From assembly GCF_000454545.1 (NCBI RefSeq), contig NZ_CM002139.1, positions 5,067,634-5,131,633 of the forward strand: DNA of 64,000 nt, given 5' to 3'. The translations under genes and the position numbers were made by a program. Below the pieces are notes generated by a model. It searched no databases, was not told where the DNA came from, and saw only the letters and a list, made by a program, of their open reading frames with translations. This document shows, in pieces, positions 26,611 through 36,391 of the stretch; position 1 is the first letter of the stretch, and each line of letters begins with the position of its first letter. The stretch is from Xanthomonas cassavae CFBP 4642 (GTDB taxonomy: Bacteria > Pseudomonadota > Gammaproteobacteria > Xanthomonadales > Xanthomonadaceae).

Positions 26611-26850
26611 ACGGCAGCGCGCAATTGGGTCGGCAGGCCGCGCGCCTCGCCTGCGACAGCGTCGGCCCGAGGTCGATGATCGAAGGTCGTGGGATTTCAG
26701 GTGGGTCGGCAAGGAGCGACGCTGGTGCAGATGCGGGAGCGGTCCGGCACGACCTTAGGTGCCTGCTGCCGCCCGCATGCACGCCCTCGAGGTGCGCTGC
26801 AGATGAACACAGCCCCGAGGATCGACCCGGACCTGCGCAGGATGCGCCCC

Positions 26851-27099
26851 TCAGATCACCCCGCCACCCAGACTCAGCCGGATCACCCCGACCACGATCA
26901 CCAGGCCGTTGAGCAGCAATCCGGTCTTGGCCCGGCCGCGATTACCGGCCGAGGTCAACAGCAGCGCGATCGCGGCAATCACCGCACCGACGGCCGCAAA
27001 CGGAATCAGGAACCAGTTGCCCCACCCCAGCAACGGGATGAAGGCCAGCACCATCCACAGCAATGCCACGATACCCCAGAGCAGGCTGATCAATCCCAC
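26851..27099 (-). CDS. small membrane protein (DUF4190-like layout)
   Basis: An 82-residue protein with three hydrophobic segments (LISLLWGIVALLWMVLAFI, WFLIPFAAVGAVIAAIALLL and TGLLLNGLVIVVGVIRLSL), joined by a short basic loop (TSAGNRGRAKTG). The G-R-x-x-K-T-G-L-L-L-N-G pattern between helices resembles small DUF4190-type membrane proteins. It starts at ATG 27099. No operon partner is evident. Confidence 0.7.
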   Translation of the reverse strand: MGLISLLWGIVALLWMVLAFIPLLGWGNWFLIPFAAVGAVIAAIALLLTSAGNRGRAKTGLLLNGLVIVVGVIRLSLGGGVI

Positions 27100-27564
27100 A
27101 TGCCACCTCGTCGTTCAAAGAAGGGTTGAGCTTAGCCCTGTCCCCGGCAAGACGCCGTGGGCGGGTGGTCACCGTGACCAATGGCGGCTTGGCGACCCAC
27201 CTGTGCGCGACCGTGTGCGTCACGTGCCGGGCTGGCGCCACCTTGGCGGCTGGCCGCATTCCTGCCGCCGCACGGTACGCGCTGGGCTTCAGCTGTATTT
27301 GCGCGGCAGCGCCGCCAGCCCGGCGATGCCTGCACCATGGCGCCGATCGCCCAGCCCAAACGACGCATCGCAGGTGGGCGACTGCGTGGCCGCCCAGCCC
27401 TGCCACGCCGCCGGACCCCATGCGCGGCCGCAGCGCCACTGCGCGCCATCATGTCCCGGACGCTCACCCCCAAACCACATGCCACGCTCTAGGGTGCCGC
27501 AAAGTCCGGTGCGATTCAGTCCAGGCGCCGGATCATCGCCATCACGACCTACGGGGGGCCAGAT
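27100..27564. other. 465-base gap
   Basis: It lies between the divergent small membrane protein and lipoprotein genes. It should contain both promoters. Frames inside are Arg/Ala/Pro-rich without family features. I see no RNA gene or clear repeat. Confidence 0.4.
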
Positions 27565-28038
27565 ATGAAACTGCAGTCGCCGTTCCGGCACGCTGCGCTC
27601 GCAGCGGTGGCCGCCACCGTGCTGGCCGGGTGTGCCAGCAGCTCCAAGGTGATGCTGGGCCAGGCCCGCGCACCAATCGATCCGGCCCAGGTGCAGGTGT
27701 ATTCGCACGCGCCGGTCGGCTCGGTGGAGATCGCCCAGCTCGAATCCACCAGCGCCGCCGGTTTCGGCACCCAGGGCCAGACCGACGCCGCCGTGCAACG
27801 GCTCAAGCGCGAAGCGGCCAAGCTGGGCGCCAATGGCGTGGTGATCGTCGGCGTCGGCTCGGAGCGCTCCGGCGGCGGGCTGTCGGTGGGTGGTGGCAGC
27901 TACGGCGGCCGCGTCGGCGGCGGCCTGGGCATCGGCATCCCGACCACGCAAAAACGCGCGTCCGGCATGGCGATCTGGGTACCGGCGGGGGCGGAAGTTC
28001 CGCAACCCACACGACCATCATCGCCGCAAGTCCGCTGA
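27565..28038 (+). CDS. outer-membrane-type lipoprotein
   Basis: A 157-residue protein with a clear lipobox (ALAAVAATVLAGCASSSK; Cys near residue 23, Ser at +3). The mature part has VYSHAPVGSVEIAQLESTS, then AVQRLKREAAKLGANGVVIV, a fold pattern like RcsF/YbjQ-type small domains that sense or scaffold. It ends in a Gly-rich stretch and a Pro-rich tail. A GGGGGGCC sequence lies before the ATG. Exact function is unknown. Confidence 0.75.
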   Translation: MKLQSPFRHAALAAVAATVLAGCASSSKVMLGQARAPIDPAQVQVYSHAPVGSVEIAQLESTSAAGFGTQGQTDAAVQRLKREAAKLGANGVVIVGVGSERSGGGLSVGGGSYGGRVGGGLGIGIPTTQKRASGMAIWVPAGAEVPQPTRPSSPQVR

Positions 28039-28271
28039 TCCCGCCTGCAGGGAGTAGTGATATTCGGCTGCCATGTCATGGTTACCTAGGGCGGCAGCTA
28101 TGGCATAGCAGATGCCATGTGATGCCCCTTTTGGTAAGACGTCGTCAGATAGTATCCTCCGCCTATTGCTGACTGCCGGCCTTGCTCAGGCCTCCGCTCA
28201 AGCGTGCAGATCCATGATGACTAGGACACAACCGGGCACACGGTGTTACTTCACTGACAGAGGGAATCGTT

Positions 28272-28625
28272 ATGAAACGCTGGATATGGATATTGGTTGG
28301 CGCTATTGGTTTGCAAAACATCGCTTCAGCCTCGACGCCGCACCAGACCCTGGTTTGTCGTATGGACGATCCTTTTTTATTCTGCACGAAGGGGTGCGAC
28401 ACCCCCGATTACAATTGGAAGCCAGTAGACCCGATTTCTGGCACGTGGGTGGCAGTTGCTCCGTATTGCCCAGGCCCGACACCGGTCTCAACGAACTACT
28501 GCGAAGGCTGGACAATGAAGGCAATCGCCGCGCTTAACCAATACACGAGCATCTGTCCGGGGGCATTGAAGCAAGGGCAGTGGAAAGGAACAAAACAACC
28601 TGAAATGGTGCCATTCAAGCACTGA
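28272..28625 (+). CDS. small secreted Cys-rich protein, atypical composition
   Basis: A 117-residue protein with a signal peptide (MKRWIWILVGAIGLQNIASA) and six to seven Cys in the mature part (LVCRMDDPFLFCTKGCDTPD, APYCPGPT, YCEGW, SICPGAL), suggesting disulfides. A GAGGG ribosome site precedes the ATG. The gene and its 230-base leader are clearly lower in GC than the neighbours, a sign of recent acquisition. No family is recognised. It could be a small toxin, immunity or adhesion-type exported protein; nothing in the sequence decides. Confidence 0.7.
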   Translation: MKRWIWILVGAIGLQNIASASTPHQTLVCRMDDPFLFCTKGCDTPDYNWKPVDPISGTWVAVAPYCPGPTPVSTNYCEGWTMKAIAALNQYTSICPGALKQGQWKGTKQPEMVPFKH

Positions 28626-28638
28626 GCCAGCCGCGTAT

Positions 28639-28664
28639 GCCACACCTGTTTCTGCACGTGTGGC
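28639..28664 (+). terminator. hairpin after the Cys-rich secreted gene
   Basis: GCCACAC and GTGTGGC form a 7-bp stem around a 12-base loop, 14 bases after the stop codon, followed by CTCACCCTGGTTTTGGG with a short T run. A weak intrinsic terminator is the best reading. Confidence 0.45.
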
Positions 28665-28710
28665 TCACCCTGGTTTTGGGTCGTGTCACTCTAGCGCCTG
28701 ATCATCACTT

Positions 28711-30501
28711 TCAATTCCTGCGCTGCTGCGTCGGGATGAACTGCGTCTCCACCGCCTTGGCCAATTGATCTGGCGGCAGCAGGCCCTGGTCGAGCAGGAA
28801 GTTGTTGAAGGCCAGGCGATCGAACTTTTTGCCGAGCGCCAGTTCGGTGCGCATGCGCAGTTCCAGGATGCGGGTATAGCCGTAGAAGTAGCTGCCGGCC
28901 TGGCCGGGCGCGCGGACGGTGTAGCGATCCAGTTCCTGGCGGGTCATCGCCGGCGAGAGGCCGACGTCGTCTTCCAGCACCTGGCGCGCGCGTTCGCGGT
29001 CGATCAGGCCCAGGTTGAGCATCGGGTCGAGCATGGCGCGGGCGGCGCGCAGCAGGCGGAACTGCAGGGCGATCAGCTGACCGTCCAGCGGTTCGTACGG
29101 CACCATTTCCGCTTCGGCATACAGCGCCCAGCCTTCGACGTTGACCGAGTTGAAGGCGAACATGCTGCGCGCCAGCGACACGCCGCGTTCGACCATGGCG
29201 GTGAACTGCAGCTCGTGGCCGGGGCGGCCTTCGTGGGCGCTCAGCGTCCAGGCGGCCGAGCCGAAGTTGAAGTCGTCGTACTGCTCCTTCTTGGCGCCAT
29301 CGGTGGTCGGGTTGCCCAGCGGCAACACGAACTGGCCCTGCTGGCCGGTATTGCCGATCAGCGGGGCCGGCAGGAAATGCGGGGCCGGCTGCGCCGCGCT
29401 TTCGGCCGCGCTGCCCAGGCGCATCTGCATCGGGCGGTTGGGCACATCGACGATGCGCTGCTGGCGGATGATCGGGTCGATCTGGTCGATCACGCCACGG
29501 TAGTGCGTCTCCAGCTGATCGTCGGCGATGGTGTCGCCCTTGAGCGCGCGGATTACCTGCACGTAATCCTCGCCTTGCACGCCCTTGGCCTTGGCCACCA
29601 GCGGGGCCAGCTGGCGCATGGCCGAGCGGGTCTCCATGAACTCCAGTTGCGCGCGCTGGATCAGCTGTTGCGGGGCGATATCGATGCCCACCTGCTTGAG
29701 TTGGTACGCGTACAGCGGTTCCGGCAGGCGGGTGTCCTTGCGCGCCTTGGGCAGCACGCTGGTGCGGGTCCAACTGGCATAGTCCTTGAGCTGGGTGGAC
29801 ATGGCCTTGAGCGCCTCGTCGGCGCCGGCGATCTTGTACTTGGCGAACAGCTCGCCGATGCCGGCGACGTAGGTGTCCACATTGGCCAGGGCCTGCTCCA
29901 CTTCGCGCTGGGTGGGCTGCAGCAGCGCGGCGTTGCCCAGCTTTTCCTCGTAGCGCTGGCGCGCCAGCGTGGTGGTGGGCGTGCTGCCCGGCACCAGGCC
30001 GACATAACGCTTGAGGCGATCCAGCGCCTTGGCGCGGCGCTCGGGCACGGTCTGGTCGGACAGCAGGCCGTTGAGGCCACTGAAGACCGCCTCCGGAGCG
30101 TCGCTCCAGGGCAGCAGATAGCGCTCGTTGAGCTCGCTGCCTTCGATGTTCTGCTCGGCGGCGCCGATCATGATCTGCAGGTCCTGGCGCACGTTGGCAT
30201 CGCGCTCGGTGGCCAGCTTGGCCTGCAACGCGGCGCGCGCCTTGCGCATGGCATCGCGATAGCGCGCGGCGTTGTTTGGCCCCAGGTCGATGACCTGGTC
30301 GTCGTAGCCGGGTACGCCGAAGAAGCTGGCGTATTCGGGCTGGAACGGCGCCTGCGCGTTCAGCAGGATCTGCGCGTAGCCGTTGCTGGTCTGCACCCAG
30401 GCCGGCGTGGCAGGTTGGGCCTGCGCGGCTTTACCGGTCTGCGCCTGCAATGGCAGCGAAGCACCGAGCGCCAGCGCAATGGCGAGAACAAGTGGTTTCA
30501 T
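28711..30501 (-). CDS. DUF885 family secreted metallopeptidase-like protein
   Basis: A 596-residue protein with a signal peptide (MKPLVLAIALALGASLPLQA). The DUF885 zinc motif WTLSAHEGRPGHELQFTAM (HEGxPGHxxQ) and NVEGWALYAEAEM (glutamate ligand region) are present. RYTVRAPGQAGSYFYGYTRILELR is the usual C-terminal signature. The family is related to M32-like carboxypeptidases. ATG 30501 opens the signal peptide. DPP IV, another secreted peptidase, lies next upstream on the same strand, so both may serve protein degradation outside the cytoplasm. Confidence 0.88.
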   Translation of the reverse strand: MKPLVLAIALALGASLPLQAQTGKAAQAQPATPAWVQTSNGYAQILLNAQAPFQPEYASFFGVPGYDDQVIDLGPNNAARYRDAMRKARAALQAKLATERDANVRQDLQIMIGAAEQNIEGSELNERYLLPWSDAPEAVFSGLNGLLSDQTVPERRAKALDRLKRYVGLVPGSTPTTTLARQRYEEKLGNAALLQPTQREVEQALANVDTYVAGIGELFAKYKIAGADEALKAMSTQLKDYASWTRTSVLPKARKDTRLPEPLYAYQLKQVGIDIAPQQLIQRAQLEFMETRSAMRQLAPLVAKAKGVQGEDYVQVIRALKGDTIADDQLETHYRGVIDQIDPIIRQQRIVDVPNRPMQMRLGSAAESAAQPAPHFLPAPLIGNTGQQGQFVLPLGNPTTDGAKKEQYDDFNFGSAAWTLSAHEGRPGHELQFTAMVERGVSLARSMFAFNSVNVEGWALYAEAEMVPYEPLDGQLIALQFRLLRAARAMLDPMLNLGLIDRERARQVLEDDVGLSPAMTRQELDRYTVRAPGQAGSYFYGYTRILELRMRTELALGKKFDRLAFNNFLLDQGLLPPDQLAKAVETQFIPTQQRRN

Positions 30502-30764
30502 CGGGCGGATCCGCAAGTTGAGTAGCGCGACCCTACCCATCCGCAGTGGCCGCGGCAATGCGTCTTAGGTCATGGTCGGCAGGAGTGCGGCGGCGTCGGC
30601 TACCAGGTTGATTGGATCGGCGGTCTGCTGGCGAATGTCAGCATTTGCTAGCGCCATCGCCCGTGCCTGCGACCGGCGTCCACCTGGCGCCGGCTTCCCT
30701 CGCCGCGCGGCCCTTGCAGGTCCACGCTGCGACGGGCATCTGCTGCCCGACCGGCCTTGTGAAT

Positions 30765-30789
30765 GTCGCCGATGCCAGGCATCGGCGAC
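30765..30789. repeat. perfect 12-1-12 palindrome
   Basis: GTCGCCGATGCC, one base A, then GGCATCGGCGAC form a perfect 25-base palindrome 48 bases beyond the DPP IV stop. It lies in the 335-base gap 30502-30836, which otherwise shows no gene. As RNA it would fold into a stable hairpin; with no T tract it is more likely a Rho-independent-like stabiliser or a protein site than a standard terminator. Confidence 0.55.
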
Positions 30790-30836
30790 CGTTTACCACT
30801 GCAGTTCCGTCTCCCCGGCACCCGATTGCCGGCCGC

Positions 30837-33233
<2,397 letters not shown>

Positions 33234-33346
33234 CTAGTGGTCGAAGACATACGACGCGCGAGGAATGGTCACAGATCGGCTGACGGAGTGGGACTTTGGC
33301 AGGGTCTGAGCAGCCCGAGGCAGCAATCCCGGCCAAGGCCATTCAT

Positions 33347-33393
33347 ATTTCTTAAATGATATGAATATCCATATTTCTTATAATTTATGAAAT
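33347..33393. promoter_or_regulatory. hipBA operator O1
   Basis: ATTTCTTAAATGATATGA, 11 bases, TCTTATAATTTATGAAAT: an 18-11-18 inverted repeat, AT-rich in a GC-rich genome. The same element recurs 141 bases downstream over the hipB start. It contains TATAAT at 33379-33384, a good -10 candidate. The likely ligand is HipB or HipBA. Confidence 0.7.
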
Positions 33394-33487
33394 TTCCTAT
33401 CCTGTCGTGTGTCGCCACTGGCCAATGAGGTGCCTGGCCCATCCCGCTTGGTGGCATGGTATGCCCACCACCTCCAACTGGCAGAAA

Positions 33488-33534
33488 ATTTCTTAAATGA
33501 TATGATTGACCGGAGTTCATATAATTTATGAAAT
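33488..33534. promoter_or_regulatory. hipBA operator O2, overlapping the hipB start
   Basis: ATTTCTTAAATGATATGA, 11 bases, TCATATAATTTATGAAAT: the second copy of the 18-11-18 inverted repeat. The left arm is identical to that of O1; the right arm differs at one base. The right arm contains TATAAT (33520-33525) and the first possible hipB ATG (33528). Binding here would block transcription or initiation directly. Confidence 0.75.
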
Positions 33535-33860
33535 ATATGCGCCGTCTCGAGACTGTCTATACCACCCCTGCCAGCCAGCAAACCGCGCGGCACTTGGCCA
33601 CATTGGTGAAGAACGCCCGGATTGCACGTGGCTGGTCCCAACTGAGTCTGGCCGAGCGCGCCCGGATTAGCCCTGCCACCATGAGCCGTATCGAGCAAGG
33701 CAACTTAGGTGCCTCGTTAGGCACTTGGCTCGCGGTATTCGAGCGGCTGGGGCTGCTAGCCAAACTCGCGCAGTTGAGTGATCCCGCTTCTGAAGCAATC
33801 CTCGATAGCACGCGCGCCAAACGACCGGTGCGTCCCGACGCACCTGACATGGACTTCTAG
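33528..33860 (+). CDS. hipB: HipB-type antitoxin, XRE helix-turn-helix
   Basis: A 110-residue protein (109 after an alternative start at 33537, MRRLETVYTTPASQQ). The HTH_3 domain is ATLVKNARIARGWSQLSLAE, then RARISPATMSRIEQGN. The C-terminal tail (TRAKRPVRPDAPDMDF) would contact HipA. Two large palindromes upstream, one over its own start, fit autorepression. The first ATG lies inside the operator and only three bases past a TATAAT, so translation may start at 33537 or the message may be nearly leaderless. It is followed by hipA after 3 bases. Confidence 0.88.
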   Translation: MKYMRRLETVYTTPASQQTARHLATLVKNARIARGWSQLSLAERARISPATMSRIEQGNLGASLGTWLAVFERLGLLAKLAQLSDPASEAILDSTRAKRPVRPDAPDMDF

Positions 33861-33863
33861 GAC

Positions 33864-35129
33864 ATGCCCTATGTCTTCGTGCATCTCCCTGGCGAAACGA
33901 CCGCCGTCCCTGCCGGACTGGTGACGCTGTTCGAGCAGGGTATCCAACTGCAGGCCTCGCGGTTCGCCTACGGCCGGCGCTACCCGAACCGGAACGCGCC
34001 GGCAGCGATCGCTGTTGATCCAGTCTCCCTGCCATTGGCCGATGCAGCTGGCGAACAGGTGCCGGTCAACGGCCTGAGCATGTTCGGCGCCCTGCGCGAT
34101 GCCACTCCCGATGACTGGGGCAGGCGTGTGATCGAGAACCGACTGGGGGTTCCCGCCAACGGGCTGCCCGAATCCCAGTACATGCTGTTGGCCGGCAGCA
34201 ACCGGGTCGGCGCGCTCGACGTGCGGCCCGACTTGGACAGCACGCCGGACAATGCAGGAATGCCCGCCGCGATCGACCTGCAGTACCTGGTAGCGGCCGC
34301 CGAGCGGGTGGAGGAAGGGCTACCAGTGCCGAAGGCGCTGGAGAACTATTTCGTCGGCGCCCCTTCCCTGGGTGGAGCACGACCGAAAGCCACCATTACC
34401 CATGACGGGCGTGAATGGATTGCCAAGTTCCCCTCTATGCGCGACAGATTCAACGTGCCTGGCGTGGAGCGTGCCACCTTGGAGCTGGCACGGCGGGCAG
34501 GGCTGTCCGTCCCCGAAACTGCGTTGCAGACCTTGGCCGATGGCCGGCAAGTCATGCTAATCGAGCGTTTCGACCGGATGCCTGTCGCTGGCGGAATGGG
34601 GCGCCGGCACACGGTCAGCGCCCTCACGATGCTGGGGCTCTCCGAACAGCAGTCCCCGGACGCGAGTTATGCACAGATCGTCCGCGTGATCGAAGACTGG
34701 GCGACTGATGGCCAAGTGGCCGCCCAGCGCGAGGAACTATTCGCCCGCATGGTGTTCAACATCCTGGTCACCAACGATGACGATCATCTGCGCAACCACG
34801 CCTTCGTCCACGACGATGGCGCATGGAACCTGAGCCCGCTGTACGACGTAGTGCCCAAGCCGCAGGTCGGCAGCGAGCGGACTCTGCACCTCGGAGTGGG
34901 CCCCAGGGGACGGTGGGCCACGCTGGACAACGCCCTGGCCGGCCATGGCAACTTCGGAATCAACCAGCAGCGGGCGGCCTGGTTGATCGATCGCGTTGCA
35001 GGTGCGGTGCGTGCGTGGCGCGAAGTGTTTGAGGAACTGGGCGTGTCAGAGAAGGACTGCGCGTTGGTGAAAACCGCCTTCCGGCGTGCCGCAGATGTGG
35101 GCATGCGCGAAGTGCAACGCCAGTTGTAG
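33864..35129 (+). CDS. hipA: HipA-type serine/threonine kinase toxin
   Basis: A 421-residue HipA-family kinase. The N-terminal couple_hipA region (FVHLPGETTAVPAGLVTLFE) is followed by the kinase core. VGAPSLGGARPKA is the ATP/P-loop stretch whose Ser is the autophosphorylation site in E. coli HipA. REWIAKFPSM holds the ATP-binding Lys. FARMVFNILVTNDDDHLRNH is the catalytic loop, and WNLSPLYDVVP carries the metal-binding Asp. E. coli HipA phosphorylates glutamyl-tRNA synthetase; the target here is not known. All core residues look present, so the toxin is probably active. Confidence 0.9.
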   Translation: MPYVFVHLPGETTAVPAGLVTLFEQGIQLQASRFAYGRRYPNRNAPAAIAVDPVSLPLADAAGEQVPVNGLSMFGALRDATPDDWGRRVIENRLGVPANGLPESQYMLLAGSNRVGALDVRPDLDSTPDNAGMPAAIDLQYLVAAAERVEEGLPVPKALENYFVGAPSLGGARPKATITHDGREWIAKFPSMRDRFNVPGVERATLELARRAGLSVPETALQTLADGRQVMLIERFDRMPVAGGMGRRHTVSALTMLGLSEQQSPDASYAQIVRVIEDWATDGQVAAQREELFARMVFNILVTNDDDHLRNHAFVHDDGAWNLSPLYDVVPKPQVGSERTLHLGVGPRGRWATLDNALAGHGNFGINQQRAAWLIDRVAGAVRAWREVFEELGVSEKDCALVKTAFRRAADVGMREVQRQL

Positions 35130-35144
35130 GCGACCGCCGGTCGC
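35130..35144 (+). terminator. short hairpin after hipA
   Basis: GCGACC, three bases GCC, GGTCGC form a 6-bp stem immediately after the hipA stop codon, followed by TTACCC. It is a weak terminator candidate with only two T. Confidence 0.35.
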
Positions 35145-35271
35145 TTACCCAAGCCACACCATACCTCAGGCAAGCGGTGCAGGGCGGGCAGGCGCCGCGT
35201 CGCAATGCACATGCATGCCTCTGCCGACGCGGCGCGCCAGGGTCGCGTCGGGTCCTCGCCCGACGCGAACT

Positions 35272-35961
35272 TCAGCGCTTGCCGAACAGGTGCTTGCGCT
35301 CTTCGTCGCTGAGCGGCTTGCCTGCGTTGGGGTTAACCTGCTCTTTGAGCGCGTACGCGCGTTGGGTGGCCGGGCGGGCGGCGATGGCGGCGTGCCAGCG
35401 GTGCAGATTGGGAAATGCCGCAAAGTCGGGCTTGAGGTCGCCATAGACTTCCAGCCAGGGGTAGCTGGCCATGTCGGCAATGCCGTAATCGTTGCCGGCC
35501 AGGAACGCATGATCGGCCAGACGCTTGTCGAGCACGCCATGCAGGCGGCGTACCTCGGCGTTGTAGCGGTCGATTGCGTAAGGAATCTTTTCGGGCGCGT
35601 AGACGTTGAAGTGGCCCATCTGGCCGGTCATCGGGCCCAGACCACCCATCTGCCAGAACAACCATTCCAGTGCGGCGATGCGGCCGCGGGCGTCGCGTGG
35701 CAGGAAGCGGCCGGTCTTCTCGGCAAGATACAGCAGGATCGCACCCGACTCGAACACGCTCTGCGGTGCGCCGCCAGCGGCCGGCGCATGGTCGACGATG
35801 GCCGGCATCTTGTTGTTGGGCGAAATCTGCAGGAACGCCGGCTCGAACTGCTCACCCTTGCCGATGTCGACCGGCTTGAGAGTGTAGTCCAGCCCGGCTT
35901 CTTCCAGGAACAAGGTGACTTTGTGGCCGTTGGGGGTGGGCCAGTAATACAGGTCGATCAT
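35272..35961 (-). CDS. glutathione S-transferase, Nu/Ure2p-like
   Basis: A 229-residue protein. The thioredoxin-like N-domain starts IDLYYWPTPNGHKVTLFLEE and has MPAIVDH (cis-Pro loop) and VFESGAILLYLAEKTGRFLP (Glu-Ser glutathione site). The C-domain has EWLFWQMGGLGPMTGQMGHF and GIADMASYPWLEVYGD (N-capping box). The TPNG-H-K-V-T start is that of YfcG/Ure2p-type enzymes, which act on disulfides and peroxides. ATG 35961 is chosen; a long upstream extension is non-coding. It is divergent from the TonB receptor gene, 430 bases away. Confidence 0.9.
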   Translation of the reverse strand: MIDLYYWPTPNGHKVTLFLEEAGLDYTLKPVDIGKGEQFEPAFLQISPNNKMPAIVDHAPAAGGAPQSVFESGAILLYLAEKTGRFLPRDARGRIAALEWLFWQMGGLGPMTGQMGHFNVYAPEKIPYAIDRYNAEVRRLHGVLDKRLADHAFLAGNDYGIADMASYPWLEVYGDLKPDFAAFPNLHRWHAAIAARPATQRAYALKEQVNPNAGKPLSDEERKHLFGKR

Positions 35962-36391
35962 GCGTGCTCCGGTACGTAAGGGGTGATGCGCGGCTGAGAC
36001 AACACGGGGCCAGCAGCGTGCATCGCCACGCGTCAACGCGCTGCAAGCTGGCTTGCGGCCAAGCCAACCCTGCGCTTGGCCCTGTCGGTCGGGGCGATAG
36101 TTGTTCGGGACGAGATTCGGCAGTGGAGATTGGGGATTCGCACGCGCATGAGCGTTACCGCCGTGCCAATCCCGAATGACCACTCCCGACTCCTGCCATG
36201 CCATCGACGCCTGATGGTACGACCAAGCGATTGCCGGCGCTGCAACGATGTGTGACGCCATTGGCTCGCGGCCGATGCTGCACTGCAAATTGACTTTGTT
36301 AAGCCGGCGCTAACAAATGCGCGATTGCACCACTGACCTTTGCCTGTCCCGTTCGGGGCCGGTTTTTTCTTCGCTTGGGGATGGAATCATC
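35962..36391. other. 430-base divergent promoter region
   Basis: It lies between the GST gene and the TonB-dependent receptor. It holds no gene. Near the receptor, CCCGTTCGGG followed by GCCGGTTTTTTC (36349-36370) looks like a small stem with a T run and could act as a leader terminator or attenuator. Confidence 0.35.

Noticed and set aside
33506..33525. TTGACC and TATAAT in the hipB operator as one -35/-10 promoter
   Set aside because: The spacing between the two elements is only 8 bases, far below the usual 16-18. TATAAT alone may still be a -10.
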